NCBI RefSeq assembly: GCF_014489555.1
Contig: NZ_CP060785.1
Location: 1 to 64,000 of the forward strand
Length of the DNA stretch: 64,000 nucleotides
Source: Hymenobacter qilianensis
GTDB taxonomy: Bacteria > Bacteroidota > Bacteroidia > Cytophagales > Hymenobacteraceae
Direction of reading: 5' to 3'
The position numbers and the translations under genes were made by a program. The notes beneath the pieces were generated by a model, which was given only the letters and a program-made list of their open reading frames with translations, was not told the origin of the DNA and did no database searches. Below are positions 9,698-19,153 of this stretch, piece after piece; positions within the stretch are counted from its first letter, which is position 1, and every line of letters begins with the position of its first letter.

Positions 9698-12600
9698 CTA
9701 CCCGGCTAGCGGCAAGGCCACCACTACCGCGAAGCCCTTCATCAACGGCTCGTAGCGCACGGTGCCGCCCACGGCCTGCGCGCGACCCTGCATGCTGGCC
9801 AGGCCGCGCCCACCGGGGCGGGGGCGGCCGTTGTGGCCGCGGCCGTCGTCGGCCACCGTGAGGGTGAGGCCAGCCGGGGCCGCCGCCAGCTGCACGGTGA
9901 CCGTGGTGGCCTGGGCGTGCTTGACCACGTTGTGCAAGGCTTCCTTGTAGATGAGGTAGAAGTGGTGGAGCAGGGCCGGGGCCAGCACCGGGTCGGGCAG
10001 GTCGGGGGCGACGCGGAACTGCACGTCGAGGCCGGCGGGGGGCAAAACCTCCTGGGCGTGGTCGCGCATCCGCTCCAGCAGCTGGCTGAGGCGCAGCGGG
10101 CCGGCGTGGAGGCTCCACACCACGTCGCTCATCTGCTGGCCGGCCTGGCGCGCGGCGAGGGCCAGCGCGTCGAGCCGGGCCCGGGTCTGGGCCGGGGTGT
10201 GGGGCGTTTCGCGCAGCAGGTCGCTGTGCATGCTGATTTGGGTGAGCAGGTTGCCCACGTCGTCGTGCAGGTCGGCGGCGATGCGCTGGCGCAGGGCGTG
10301 CTCGGCCTGCCAGTGCTGCTCGCGCCGCCGACCGCGGCGCTGCTGCCACCCATACACCCCGCCCACCGCCCCCGCCACCAGCAGGGCCGTCAGGGCAGCC
10401 CACACGCCGGGCCGCCGCCACCAGTAGGTGCGCGCCCGCACCGGCACGCGCAGCAGGTTGCGGGTGGGCGTGCCCAGCTCCGTTTCGCCCCGGATCTCGA
10501 GCGTGTAGTCGCCCGGTTCCAGCCCCTGCAGGCGCAGGTGGTGGCTGGTACCCAGCTCCTGCCAGGGCGCGGGGCCGGTGCCCCGCAAGCGGTACGTGAA
10601 GCGTCCCAGCGCGGACCCGCCGTCGTCGCTTAAACTCAGCGCCAGGTCGGCAAAGGCATCGCCGGGGGCCAGCTCCAGCCCTTTCGGCAGGGTGCCGGCC
10701 AGGTAATCGGTGCGGATGGTATCGGGCTGAGCGTGGTGCTGGGTGAGGCTGGTAAGCAGCAGCCGGGGCTGGTACTCGGGGGTGGTCAGGTCCTGGGGCG
10801 CGAGGAAGCTGAGCCCGCCCACCCCGCCCACGTACAGGCGCTGCTGCACCGAGTCGTACCAGCTCGATTGGCGGTTCAGCTCGTTGGTCGCCAGCCCGTC
10901 GGCGGTGGTCAGATCGCTGCGCCGGCCGGTGCGAGGCTCGTAGCGTACCAGCCCGTGGTGGGTGCCTACCCACAGCACCCGTCCCGGCCGGGGGGCCAGC
11001 ACAAAAGCCACCGCTTCGCTGGGCAGTCCCCGGCCCAGCGTGAGCTGCCGCTGCACGCCCCGCCGGGGGTGCAGCAGCAGCAGCCCGGCGTCCAGGGTAC
11101 CCACCCACACGCTGTCGGGGTGCGCGGCCAGCACGCAGCGCAGCAGGCCGGTAGGCAGCCGGTAGGGCGGCGGCTCGTCGGGGCCGTAGTGGCGCAGCTC
11201 GCCGGTGGCGGGCTGCAGACAGTACAGCCCCCGGTTGGTGGCCAGCCACAGCTCCCCGTTCGCCCCTTCGCTCAGGGCCTCAATCTCGCAGCCGTGCAAG
11301 GGCCAGGCGGGGTCGGCTTCGCGGTAGCGCTTACGCGTGCGGCGGGCCAGGTCGAGCGCAAACAGGCCCTGCTGCCCCCCGCCCACAGCCGCCCGGCCCG
11401 GTCGCGCAGCAGGCAGAAGATGGTTTTGCCCGTGGGCTCGGGGTGGGGCCCGGCCCACCTGATTTCCTCAAACCGCCCCCCGGCCAGCAGCCCGACGCTC
11501 CTCCCGTTTTCAAAACCAACGACCAGGCTCGCATCGGGCAGGCGCAAACTGCAGTACCAGACGCGGCCGGGCGCCTGGCCCGGCCAGGGGCGCAGGGGGC
11601 CAGCGGGCTGTCGGCCGCCTGGGTAAAGGTGCCCGAGTAGCTGCCCACCAGCAGCCGGCCATCGGCCAGCCGGCTGATGGCGCGGGTGCTCAGGCGCTGC
11701 TTCCCGGCCACGGGCAGGGCCTGAATGGAGGCGCGGCGGGGGCGCAGTTCGATCACCCCTGGCATGCCCTCGGCAAACGCATACAGCCCCGTCCGGGCCC
11801 GGTTGAAGCACAGCCACCCGTTCCACTCGCGGGCCAGGGGCAGCGGGTAGTGCTGCAGCTCCGGCGCCTGCCGCTGCCGCCGGATGGACAAGGCCAGCAG
11901 CTCCTCGTCGCCCAGCCAGTACCAGGTACTGTCCAGCTCCAGCACATTGAGGCGCGGCACGGCGGCCGAGGAGCGGTTGCGGCGCCAGCGCGCCAGTACC
12001 CGCCGGGGCTGCGACGGCCGATGTTCGTACAGCACGCTATCGGTCAAGAAGTAGGGGCTGTTGGGGAGGCGCAGCGGGTGGTCGGCTAGCTGCGTCCGGC
12101 GGGAGCCATCGGCTTGCTGCACCCGGTAGCGCCGGCTGTGAGGGGCAAGGGTGTGCACCTGCCCGCCTGGGGAAAGTCGCCAGCTGCGCTCGAAGCTATG
12201 GAGTAGCAGCCCCGCCGAGTCGGGCTCGATGGCCGCGATCAGGCCCTGCGGGTACTGCCACACCAGCCGGGCGGACTGCTGAGGCCGCCGGAGCGAGAGC
12301 CGGAACACCTGGCACGGGTCCATTCCCCGGCCAAACCACAGCGTACCCCGGTGCAGCAGCAACGCGTTGATGCGGCCGTGCCGGCCCGTGAGCCGGGGCA
12401 GGGGCACGGGGCGCAGCTCGCCGGTGGCCGGCACGAAGGCGTACAGCCCGTCGTGCATGCCCACCCACACCGTGCCGGCCGAATCGGCCACCACCCGCAA
12501 GGCTTCGCCGCGCAGGCGCGGGCCTTGCCGCACCAGCTGGTTGAGGGGCACTAGCTGCCGGCCGTCGTAGCGAAACATGCCCTGCCGGGCGGCCACCCAG

Positions 12601-12757
12601 GCAAAGCCCGCCGGGTCGCTGCTCAGGTCGCGGACCCCACTGTGCTCAGGACGCGGTCGGGCTGCTGCGCCAGCGCCTGGGCCCGCGCCCCCGGCCCAGT
12701 AACGAGCAGCCAGCCGCCCACCAGCCAGCCCAGGATGTTCGTTCGCTTACGCAGCAC
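9698..12757 (-). CDS. Propeller-sensor histidine kinase, HisKA_3/NarX type (three frameshifts)
   Basis: About 1,020 residues when single bases are restored at 12635-12638, 11595-11599 and 11386-11391. A GTG at 12757 gives a signal-anchor (ILGWLVGGWLLVTGPGA). The periplasmic half holds regulator-propeller units (AWVAARQGMFRYDG, TVWVGMHDGLYAF, ELWLATNRGLY, VLWVGTHHGLVRYEP) and a Y_Y_Y domain. One membrane segment follows near residue 770 (a Trp/Ala/Leu run after ARTYWWRRPG). The cytoplasmic end has the HisKA_3 H box LHDDVGNLLTQIS and an ATPase with VADDGRGHNG and GGRGLASMQGRA. It should pair with the LuxR-type regulator at 13351, upstream on the same strand. No phosphorelay receiver is fused. 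Confidence 0.85.
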
Positions 12758-12805
12758 GCCGGCCGGCCGGGGAAAGGTGGGTATACAGATCACGCGGCAT
12801 GGGCG

Positions 12806-13032
12806 CTAAGTAGGCAGTGGCGGTAGTCCATCCACCCAACGCGGGTAGATCGGTATGGGTAACTTGCTCCCGAAAGCAGGTGGGGGAGTCTGGGGAGTGA
12901 GCGCCGGGGGCAGCGCTCGTGGTGGTCGTAAGCGAAATACGTCGCTAGCGCGGCTGTCCGTTGCCGGCTGGGCCGCCGCGGAGGCCTGCAGCCCGCCGAG
13001 GAGGAACAACAGGCAGACGGGCTGGTTTTCAT
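12806..13032 (-). CDS. Small secreted protein in two-component locus (one frameshift)
   Basis: About 75 residues if one base is restored near 13019-13021. The start MKTSP then continues into VCLLFLLGGLQASAAAQP, a clean signal peptide that would be cleaved after ASAAA. The mature part is Pro-rich (RLRPPRALPPALTP, then IPIYPRWVDGLPPLP) and unrecognised. It lies 48 bases before the sensor kinase and after the regulator, all on the same strand, so it could be a ligand or accessory of the sensor. Without the correction only an Arg/Ser-rich frame remains; hence modest confidence. Confidence 0.45.
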
Positions 13033-13350
13033 GACGTTAAGAATAACTTAGAATAGTATCCTACAACGGTACAACATAAAGCCCTCATGTGAAAGGGTTG
13101 ACTGCTGCGGGGCCCTGTCTAACACGGCCGGTGCATGAAAAAGAGGTAGAGTTCCCCTGACTTACGGAAAGGCAACCACGTAGGCCATCAGGCAGCGCGC
13201 CGCGAAGGAGCTCGCGGGCTACTCCTACCGCGTTCAGTTGAAGTACACCCCCTGCCACTTGCGGCGCAGCGCGCTGTCTGCCATTTGACTAGCTCGCGCT
13301 GGTTTTCACCCAGCCCAAAGTCACGAAAGGATAGGCGTATTGAACACCCT
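13033..13350. other. Intergenic region within the two-component locus
   Basis: About 320 bases between the response regulator and the small secreted protein. Bases 13146-13170 (AGTTCCCCTGACTTACGGAA, then AGG) resemble the outer ends of the hairpin repeat at 18960 and 53487 with its stem missing; this is only a suggestion. Confidence 0.3.
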
Positions 13351-14002
13351 TCAGCCTTGCCGCTTCAGGGCCAGGGCCAGCAGCTCGCCTTTCGAGTTGA
13401 TGTGCAGCTTGCGGTATACGGCCCGCAGGTGGTTCTTCACCGTATCGAGGCTGATGCCAAAGGCGTCGGCAATGAGCTTGTAGCTGAGGCCTTCTTCCAC
13501 GGCTGTCACAATTTCCTGCTCGCGGAGCGTCAGGCGGGCCGCGGCGGTGGCCGCCACGGCCACCGGCGGCTGCCGCCGAAACGCTTGCAGCACGTGCCGC
13601 GCCACGGCCGGCGACATGGGCGAGCCGCCGGCGGCTACCTCCAGCAAGTTGGCTTTGATGACGGGCAGCGGGGTGTTTTTCACTAAGTAGCCCACCGCCC
13701 CCGCGCAAATGGCCTCGAACACGCGGGCCGCATCGGTGTACACGCTCAGCATGAGCACCTGCGCCCCGGCAGCCGGGCCAGAATGAGAGGCAAGCCCTCG
13801 ATGCCCGAGCGGCCCGGCAGGCCAATGTCGGAGAGCACCAGCGCCGGGGGGTGCCGAGCGCGGGCAGCTGCCGAAAGAAATCTTCCATCGACGCCGCCGT
13901 CAGCACGCACTCAAACTCGGGCTGCGCGCCCAGGTAGTGGTGCAGCATGTCGCGAATGGGCGTCTGGTCTTCGATGATGGCTAAGGGCAGGCGAGTTTGC
14001 AT
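13351..14002 (-). CDS. LuxR/NarL-family response regulator (two frameshifts)
   Basis: 217 residues after restoring one base at 13846-13851 (G6) and one at 13764-13767 (C4). The receiver starts LPLAIIEDQTPIRDMLHHYL and, in the corrected frame, carries the phospho-accepting Asp in VLSDIGLPG; the switch region is VLMLSVYTDAA and the conserved Lys is in GYLVKNTPL. The C terminus is a LuxR helix-turn-helix (LTLREQEIVTAVEEGLSYK, GISLDTVKNHLRAVYRKL). It would be phosphorylated by the HisKA_3 kinase at 9698, the usual partner class for LuxR-type regulators. First gene of the locus. Confidence 0.87.
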
Positions 14003-14446
14003 GCGCCAAAGATAAGCCCCTTCCCCACCCGGCGCTATGACACAAAAGGGGGAGAAAACACCGCCTCACCCCCCGCGATAAAGAGCCTGCATCAGCCACG
14101 TCGAACAGGGAAATGATGCTCGGTTACCCACTAGCGAAGAGGCGCTGCCGTTCTACAAATTCCAATAATGGCCATTATGGTAAGCAAGCAAGTCTGTTAT
14201 CACCAATAAGTCGCTGCGGTACAAGGGGCCCAGCCATAAAGTTGCTACTGCCCCGGGTTGCCCTAGCGAGCTAGCGCCTCCTGGTGGGCAATCCTGCACC
14301 GGGAGAAGGAGACTGAGTCAAGGGGTACGACCCATCCACTGTCGCGGTGGATGCCGCTCGGTGGGGAGATCGACTCCCTTTAGTACATGCCCTACGCGGT
14401 GACGGAAAAAACGCCCCTGCCAGCTGGTGCCTACGGGCTGCGGGGC
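14003..14446. other. Non-coding stretch with a palindromic GGCC site
   Basis: About 440 bases that should include the promoter of the regulator gene. It contains the palindrome at 14165-14179 (listed separately). No reading frame is convincing. Confidence 0.35.
14165..14179. repeat. Unoccupied palindromic target-like site ATAATGGCCATTATG
   Basis: Palindrome centred on GGCC, in the context TCCA-ATAATGGCCATTATG-GTAA. The same core and right flank (TTATGCTAA) surround occupied inverted-repeat elements at 6977 and 41215, so this looks like an empty or vacated insertion site. Confidence 0.55.
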
Positions 14447-15466
14447 TCAGGGAGCGTCCGCGGCCGGCAGAAGGAGCTCGGCGTAGATGGGAAAGTGGTC
14501 GGAGTGAATGTCTCTTAGCCGCCTCAGCGTCACTAAGCGGAACTGCTGGGTCACAAAGATGTGATCCAGGGGCCAGCGCAGAATCCAGGAAGTCGCCCGA
14601 AACGAGCTGTACAGGCCGCGCCCCAGGCGTACGTTGCGCAGCCGGCCATCAGCCTCGAACAGGCGAGTGGTATGCGACCAGGAAACATCGTTGAAGTCGC
14701 CCGCCACAATGGCGGGGCCCGGCCGCTGCTGCACCAGCTGGCCGACCTGCAGCAGGGTCGCATCCTGGTAGTCGTCGCGGGTCGCCAGGTGCTCGAGCGG
14801 CACCGGGGGCGGGGGATGCACGCCGTGGAAGTTGATCCAGCGGCCATCGGGCAGGCGCAGGCGCGTGTGCAGCGAGGGTACGGCGGGGTGCTCCAGGTAC
14901 GCCACGCGGGTGTGCTGCAGGGGCAGACGCGAGTACAGGACCAGGCCGTAGGTATTGGCGCGCGGCAGCTCGACGCGGTACGGGTACTGCCCGTGCAGGG
15001 GCCGCAGCGCCTGCACCCACCACGCGTCGGTTTCCAGGGCGAGCAGCACGTCGGGCTGCAGCTGGTGCACCAGGTGCCGCAGCGGCGCGGCGTGGCGGTT
15101 GTCCATGAGCACATTGACAATAAGTAACCGCACGCGGTTCGCCGGGCTCGCCGCCGCGGCCGGGCGGGCGTCGGGTACTGTCTTTGGGCCGAGCGCCGTG
15201 TAGGGCAGCAGAAAGGACGCCTGCAGGGCGAACCCGACGCCAGTACCCAGCAGCAAGAGCAGCCCGGCCCGGCGCGGGGGCGGCAGGCCCAGCAATAGCA
15301 GCCCGCTGAGCACGAGCGCGTGGGTGAGCAGCAGCTGCAGGCGCGGAAACTTAAGCACTTCCAGCCACCAGACGGGGGCGGGCCCCAGGGAGAGCAGCGT
15401 GAGCAGCAGCGCGAGGGTCCCCACCCCGGCGAGCAGGTAGCGCAAGCAGGCGGCCAGTGACGTCAT
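14447..15466 (-). CDS. Membrane-anchored endonuclease/exonuclease/phosphatase-family protein
   Basis: 339 residues from the ATG at 15466 (MTSLAACLRYLLAGVG). Three hydrophobic segments fill residues ~8-100. The catalytic domain follows: RLLIVNVLMDNRH, LLALETDAWW (metal-binding Glu), GLVLYSRLPL, INFHGVHPPPP, the signature VAGDFNDVSWS and the terminal SDHFPIYAEL with the catalytic Asp-His. The fold (DNase I/sphingomyelinase-like) cleaves phosphodiesters in nucleic acids, phosphoinositides or sphingolipids. With this N-terminal anchor the active site faces the periplasm; the substrate cannot be told. A single gene with no obvious partner. Confidence 0.88.
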   Translation of the reverse strand: MTSLAACLRYLLAGVGTLALLLTLLSLGPAPVWWLEVLKFPRLQLLLTHALVLSGLLLLGLPPPRRAGLLLLLGTGVGFALQASFLLPYTALGPKTVPDARPAAAASPANRVRLLIVNVLMDNRHAAPLRHLVHQLQPDVLLALETDAWWVQALRPLHGQYPYRVELPRANTYGLVLYSRLPLQHTRVAYLEHPAVPSLHTRLRLPDGRWINFHGVHPPPPVPLEHLATRDDYQDATLLQVGQLVQQRPGPAIVAGDFNDVSWSHTTRLFEADGRLRNVRLGRGLYSSFRATSWILRWPLDHIFVTQQFRLVTLRRLRDIHSDHFPIYAELLLPAADAP

Positions 15467-15727
15467 AGGTGGGGGAGCAGAGCCGTGGAAAGCCCGTAAG
15501 GTAAGCATCTGCCGGCGAGCCGCGCCTCCGCCACCCGGCAGGTGCCGGGCAGCCGGGCTGCCAGCGTCTTGGGAAGAGAAGGAGTTACCCTGCGTAACCC
15601 TGGGTAGCTACTTCCAGGAGGCAAGATCGGGTAACCGGCAGTGCCAAGGCAACTAAGAGAAGCTAGTGGGGGGTGAAAGGGCGGCGCTCGGGAGGGCAAG
15701 AGGCACAAAAGTCCCTACGGAGAAAGT
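15467..15727. other. Intergenic region upstream of the EEP-family gene
   Basis: Together with the terminator just beyond it, about 320 bases without a gene. It should include the promoter of the 14447 gene; no specific motif seen. Confidence 0.3.
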
Positions 15728-15769
15728 AAAAAAAAAGCCCGATCTCCAGGGCGGAAATCGGGCTTTTTT
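15728..15769 (-). terminator. Rho-independent terminator of the outer-membrane protein gene
   Basis: AAAAGCCCGAT pairs with ATCGGGCTTTT around a 13-base loop, with A and T runs on both sides, so it can act in both directions. It begins 18 bases after the stop codon at 15787. Confidence 0.85.
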
Positions 15770-15786
15770 ACGGGCAGGGCTGCGGC

Positions 15787-16442
15787 TTAGTTGCCCCCGG
15801 GGAAGTCGAAGCCCAGGTGGAATTGAAACACCGAGTTGCGAATCTTATTGCCCCCGGCGAGCGCGGCATCGCCGTCATAGAGGCGGGTGATGCCGCCGTT
15901 GTAGCGGATGCCGACATTGGGGCCGCTGGCCAACTGGTAGCCCACGCCGAAGATGTAGCCGAACAGCAGCTTGTTGAGCTCCCCCGGGCGGTGATGTCGG
16001 GCGTGGCCGCATCCTCGAACTTGGTCTTGCGGGCGAATAGGTAGCCCACTTGCGGCCCGGCCTCAAACACCAGGCCCTCGGCGTTGACGCGGGCCAGCAG
16101 CGGCAGATCGATATTGTGGAACGTGGTTTTGGAGACGTCGTCGATCTGGTAGCCGCGCTGGGAATACAGCAGCTCGGGGTGCAGCTCGAACAGACTGCCC
16201 ACGCCCAAGGCCTTGGTGGTCGTCAGGCCGGCCAGAAACCCAAAGCGGTTTTGCACGTCGCCCTGGAAGTCTTTGTCGTCGCCGGCCAGCGTGGCGGCCA
16301 CCACGCCCACTTTAAAGCCGAAGCGGGAGCCGCCTCCGGCGGCGGATTGGGCCTGGGCGGCGGTAGCGCCAGTCAGCAGGGCCAGGGAGAGTAGGAGCGT
16401 TCTCATTGGAAGAATCTTTTTCATTGGAAGAATCGTTTTCAT
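15787..16442 (-). CDS. Outer-membrane beta-barrel protein (one frameshift)
   Basis: 218 residues with one base restored near 15981-15985. A signal peptide ends near TAAQAQS; mature start SRFGFKVGVVAATLAGDD. Alternating strands follow: FGFLAGLTTTKALG, LFELHPELLYSQRGYQ, IDLPLLARVNAEGLVFEAG, VGYLFARKTKFED; in the corrected frame LLFGYIFGVGYQLASGP, VGIRYNGGITRLYDG and a last strand VFQFHLGFDFPGGN. This is the porin-family/PF13568-type barrel of Bacteroidota. Three ATG codons lie in near-identical 18-base repeats at the start (MKTILP, MKKILP, MRTLLL); any could be used. Monocistronic, with its own terminator. Confidence 0.82.
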
Positions 16443-16691
16443 AGCTAGAAAGTAAGAAAGGGTGGGTGGTAAAGGCTTCTATGTTAGCCCGGCAGGAAAG
16501 GGCTCGAAAGCCCCGAAAGTCAGGTTGCTTCCGCAGGGACAGCAACCCCATTAAAGACGGCCAACACGTAATTTTTGTTTGGTTAAACAATTGATTTTCA
16601 GAGCATTATTTAAGGCCTTCGTCATAGAGCCGATCGCTGTGCCCGCAGCTGCCACTCAAAGGTACCAATCCCGCCCACCCCTACACATGCC

Positions 16692-16717
16692 AAAGCTCAT
16701 CCCAGGGGATGAGCTTT
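16692..16717 (-). terminator. Possible terminator hairpin after the CorC-like gene
   Basis: AAAGCTCATCC pairs exactly with GGATGAGCTTT over a 4-base loop, about 50 bases past the stop codon at 16766. No long T run follows, so termination is only likely. The rest of 16443-16765 shows nothing else. Confidence 0.5.
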
Positions 16718-16765
16718 ATCAAGTACCCGTCAACGGGGCGAACCGGATGCCTGGCGCACCTCGCC

Positions 16766-18046
16766 TTACGTGTCCTTGGGCCGAAACAGGATCTTGTCGA
16801 TGTGGCTGCGGTCCACATCCACAATCTCGAAGTAGTGGCCTTCCCAGAGAAAATGCTCCCCGGCCCGGGGCAAGGTATTCAGCACATGCAGCGCCAGGCC
16901 TCCCACACTGTGGAAGCTGCCCAGCCCCCGCCGCTGGGCGGCCGGAATATGGAAGCGCTCGGCAAATTCGGCAAAGGGCAAGTGCGCGTCCAGCAAAAAC
17001 GAGCCGTCCTCGCGGGCCACAATAGCGGGGTTTTCGGCGGAGTCGGGGGAAATGTCGCCCACCAGCGCGTCGAGCAAATCGTCCAGCGTGACCAGGCCCA
17101 CCACCCCGCCGTACTCGTCCACGACGATGCCCTGGTGCACGCGCCGCTGCCGGAACAACTCCAAAGCGTGGTAGGCCTTGCTCGAGGCGGGCAGAAACAG
17201 GGGCTCGTGCTGCAGCTCGGCCAGGCGCCCCAGTTGCGCGTCCAGGTGGTCATCCACCAGATCCTTCAGGTAAACCATGCCGCGCACCTCATCTAGGCTC
17301 CCTTGGCCCAGGGGGTAGGCCGACTGCTTGCGGGTGAGCACCGTCTGCTTGTTGGTGGCCACGTCCTCGTGCAGGTTGAGCCAGACGATGTCCTGGCGGC
17401 TGGTCATCAGGGAGCCCACCCGCCGGTCACCCAGGCTGAACACGTTTTTGACGATGTCGTGCTCGATTTCCTGGATGGTGCCTTCCGTGGCTCCCTCCTT
17501 GATCAGGGCCTTGATTTCCTCCTCCGACACGGGGCTGGGTTGGGTCTTAATGCCCAGCAGCTTGATCAGCAGGTCACTCGAGACGGTCAGCAGCCAGATG
17601 AAGGGCGAGGTCAGGCGCGAGAGCAGGGCCATGGGCGCGGCCATGGTCTTGATGATGCCCTCGGGGTTCGTGAGGCCAATGCGCTTGGGCAGCAGCTCGC
17701 CCAGCACGACGGACAGGTAGGTGATGAAGAGGACCATTAGCCCTACGGCCAGGTTATCGGCAAAGGGCGCCAGTACCGGCAGCCGGGCCAGGAGGCCGGC
17801 GAGCTGGGTGGTCAGGGCGGCCCCGCTGAAGACGCCGGTCAGGATGCTGATCAGGGTGATGCCGATCTGCACGGTGGAGAGAAACCGCGTAGGCTCCTGG
17901 GCCAGGGCCAGCGCGGCCTGGGCCGTACTGCTGCCCTGCTTGGCCTGGGCCTCGAGCTTGGACTTGCGGGAGGAGATCAGGGCGATCTCCGCCATGGAGA
18001 AGACGCCGTTAAGCAGGATCAGCAGCAGGATCAGGAGTAGTTCCAT
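16766..18046 (-). CDS. CorC/HlyC-family transporter (CNNM domain, CBS pair)
   Basis: 426 residues from the ATG at 18046 (MELLLILLLILLNGVFSMAE); an in-frame ATG at 18079 adds 11 residues. The CNNM/DUF21 membrane domain occupies ~1-195 with three to four hydrophobic segments and the LGELLPKRIGL motif. A CBS pair follows (~215-335; RVGSLMTSRQDIVWL and GIVVDEYGGVVGLVTLDDL, then DALVGDI). The C-terminal CorC_HlyC domain starts near GSFLLDAHLPFAEF. Family members are linked with magnesium/cobalt efflux; older annotation as 'hemolysin' is misleading. Inner membrane. Intact, monocistronic. Confidence 0.93.
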   Translation of the reverse strand: MELLLILLLILLNGVFSMAEIALISSRKSKLEAQAKQGSSTAQAALALAQEPTRFLSTVQIGITLISILTGVFSGAALTTQLAGLLARLPVLAPFADNLAVGLMVLFITYLSVVLGELLPKRIGLTNPEGIIKTMAAPMALLSRLTSPFIWLLTVSSDLLIKLLGIKTQPSPVSEEEIKALIKEGATEGTIQEIEHDIVKNVFSLGDRRVGSLMTSRQDIVWLNLHEDVATNKQTVLTRKQSAYPLGQGSLDEVRGMVYLKDLVDDHLDAQLGRLAELQHEPLFLPASSKAYHALELFRQRRVHQGIVVDEYGGVVGLVTLDDLLDALVGDISPDSAENPAIVAREDGSFLLDAHLPFAEFAERFHIPAAQRRGLGSFHSVGGLALHVLNTLPRAGEHFLWEGHYFEIVDVDRSHIDKILFRPKDT

Positions 18047-18356
18047 CTGGTAGGGATAGACAAAGGATACGAACGGCAAGATAGACTAGTCACGCCGATG
18101 GCCCGCTGGGGGCGGGTAAGGGCTATACGCAAAAGGAGTACTCATTCGGTGGAACTCTTGCGCACTGAATGATGACCCTAGGCGGGCCAGACACTTCGCT
18201 CCCCGCGGCGGGACCCAATTTCAGCTCCAGGCGGGCGACAGTAGGCGGGTCAGCTAGGCATTGAACAGCGCAGGATTCGTGTCTCTAAGGATAAGCCACG
18301 AAGAAAAGAAGCCGGACATTGCGTCTTCCTTTTCGGTTGTCAAGCCGTCGTATAAT
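18047..18356. other. Non-coding stretch upstream of the CorC-like gene
   Basis: About 310 bases ending at an inverted-repeat element; it should contain the CorC-like gene promoter. With the element and 18513-18959 the whole gap reaches 1.1 kb; I see no credible gene in it. Confidence 0.3.
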
Positions 18357-18512
18357 GGCCGTGGCTGTTGCAAAAGTCTGGCTGTAGGCTGCCAACCGGC
18401 TATTCAGGCTTTATCCGCTGTCAACCAGGGACCTCCCTTGGGGTTTGCTAACCTCTTCTCGTCGCTGAGGCGACTTAAGACCTGCACCGTTGGGCGTTTT
18501 GCAACAGCCACG
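18357..18512 (+). mobile_element. MITE-like inverted-repeat element, copy 3
   Basis: About 156 bases with GTGGCTGTTGCAAAA at the left and TTTTGCAACAGCCAC at the right. The interior differs from that of copy 2 but is nearly identical (four visible differences) to copy 6 at 41215. The left flank is TATAAT-GGCC; the right GGCC is absent (GTATGG), suggesting decay. No coding capacity. Confidence 0.85.
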
Positions 18513-18959
18513 TATGGTATGTTAAGTGGAATTTCCGCGCAGGAAGCCAGCCCGCAGCAGGCCGTTTTCCTTTTCTTGTCCCATTAGAGGGCCCTCGCTA
18601 TTTGCTAGCAATCCGTTACTATTGCGCTTGACTGTTTCTAACTAAATTCAGCAGCTAAGAATATGGGACGTCTCATAGTCTACCTAACTCCACATTTGAT
18701 AGGCATAGCCATAGGGATTGCTCGCAGTATGGGGTTCCCTAATCCGTAGCCAGGATTCCAACTCCCAAGGAGAAGCTAAGTCAACAACCAGGTAGCCTCT
18801 GCCGCCATCCAGGCGCAACGGCGGCCCCTCGTTTGGCGAGTGCCAGCAGGCGGGTGTACCGCTCGGTTGGGTTGCCCCGGCAGGAGGTGTTGCGGCCCTT
18901 GCGGTACTGCTGCTGCCAAAATCCTGTTTGCCCGAGCCCGGGAAAGCACCTAGTTTCGA

Positions 18960-19071
18960 GTTTCGTAAACTTTGAATCGTAGACGAGTTTCGTACACTCC
19001 TCCAGCCCTGCAATGGCCAGTTGGCACCTGGTGCTGGCCAGATGCTAGGGGTTCACGGAAAGGAGAGTTTA
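18960..19071 (+). repeat. Structured hairpin repeat, copy 1
   Basis: Aligns over ~110 bases with 53487-53596. Order: GTTTCGTAAAC, a TTTGAATCGTAGACGA spacer, GTTTCGTACAC, an imperfect hairpin (CCCTGCAATGGCCAG against CTGGCCAGATGCTAGGG), then GTTCACGGAAAGGAG. Flanks and outer motifs are conserved between copies while the stem sequence differs but still pairs. Function unknown. Confidence 0.6.
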
Positions 19072-19153
19072 CCCAGACAGGCCCGCGCCGTGGTTTACCA
19101 CGGCCTGGCCCTAAAAACCAGCGCCCCCTGCCCCCGGACGCGCGTCGTACGGC

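Noticed and set aside
9390..11249. A 619-codon minus-strand open frame overlapping the sensor kinase
   Set aside because: Arg/Pro/Gly-rich and without any domain; it is an out-of-register reading of a GC-rich real gene that carries clear kinase motifs in the other frame.
18261..18587. Plus-strand frame over the element at 18357; likewise 41173-41424 and 37715-37960
   Set aside because: They consist mainly of inverted-repeat element DNA with matching amino acids at both element copies only because the DNA is repeated.
18684..19013. A 109-codon minus-strand open frame
   Set aside because: Covers the start of the structured repeat, no recognisable domain, low-complexity middle.
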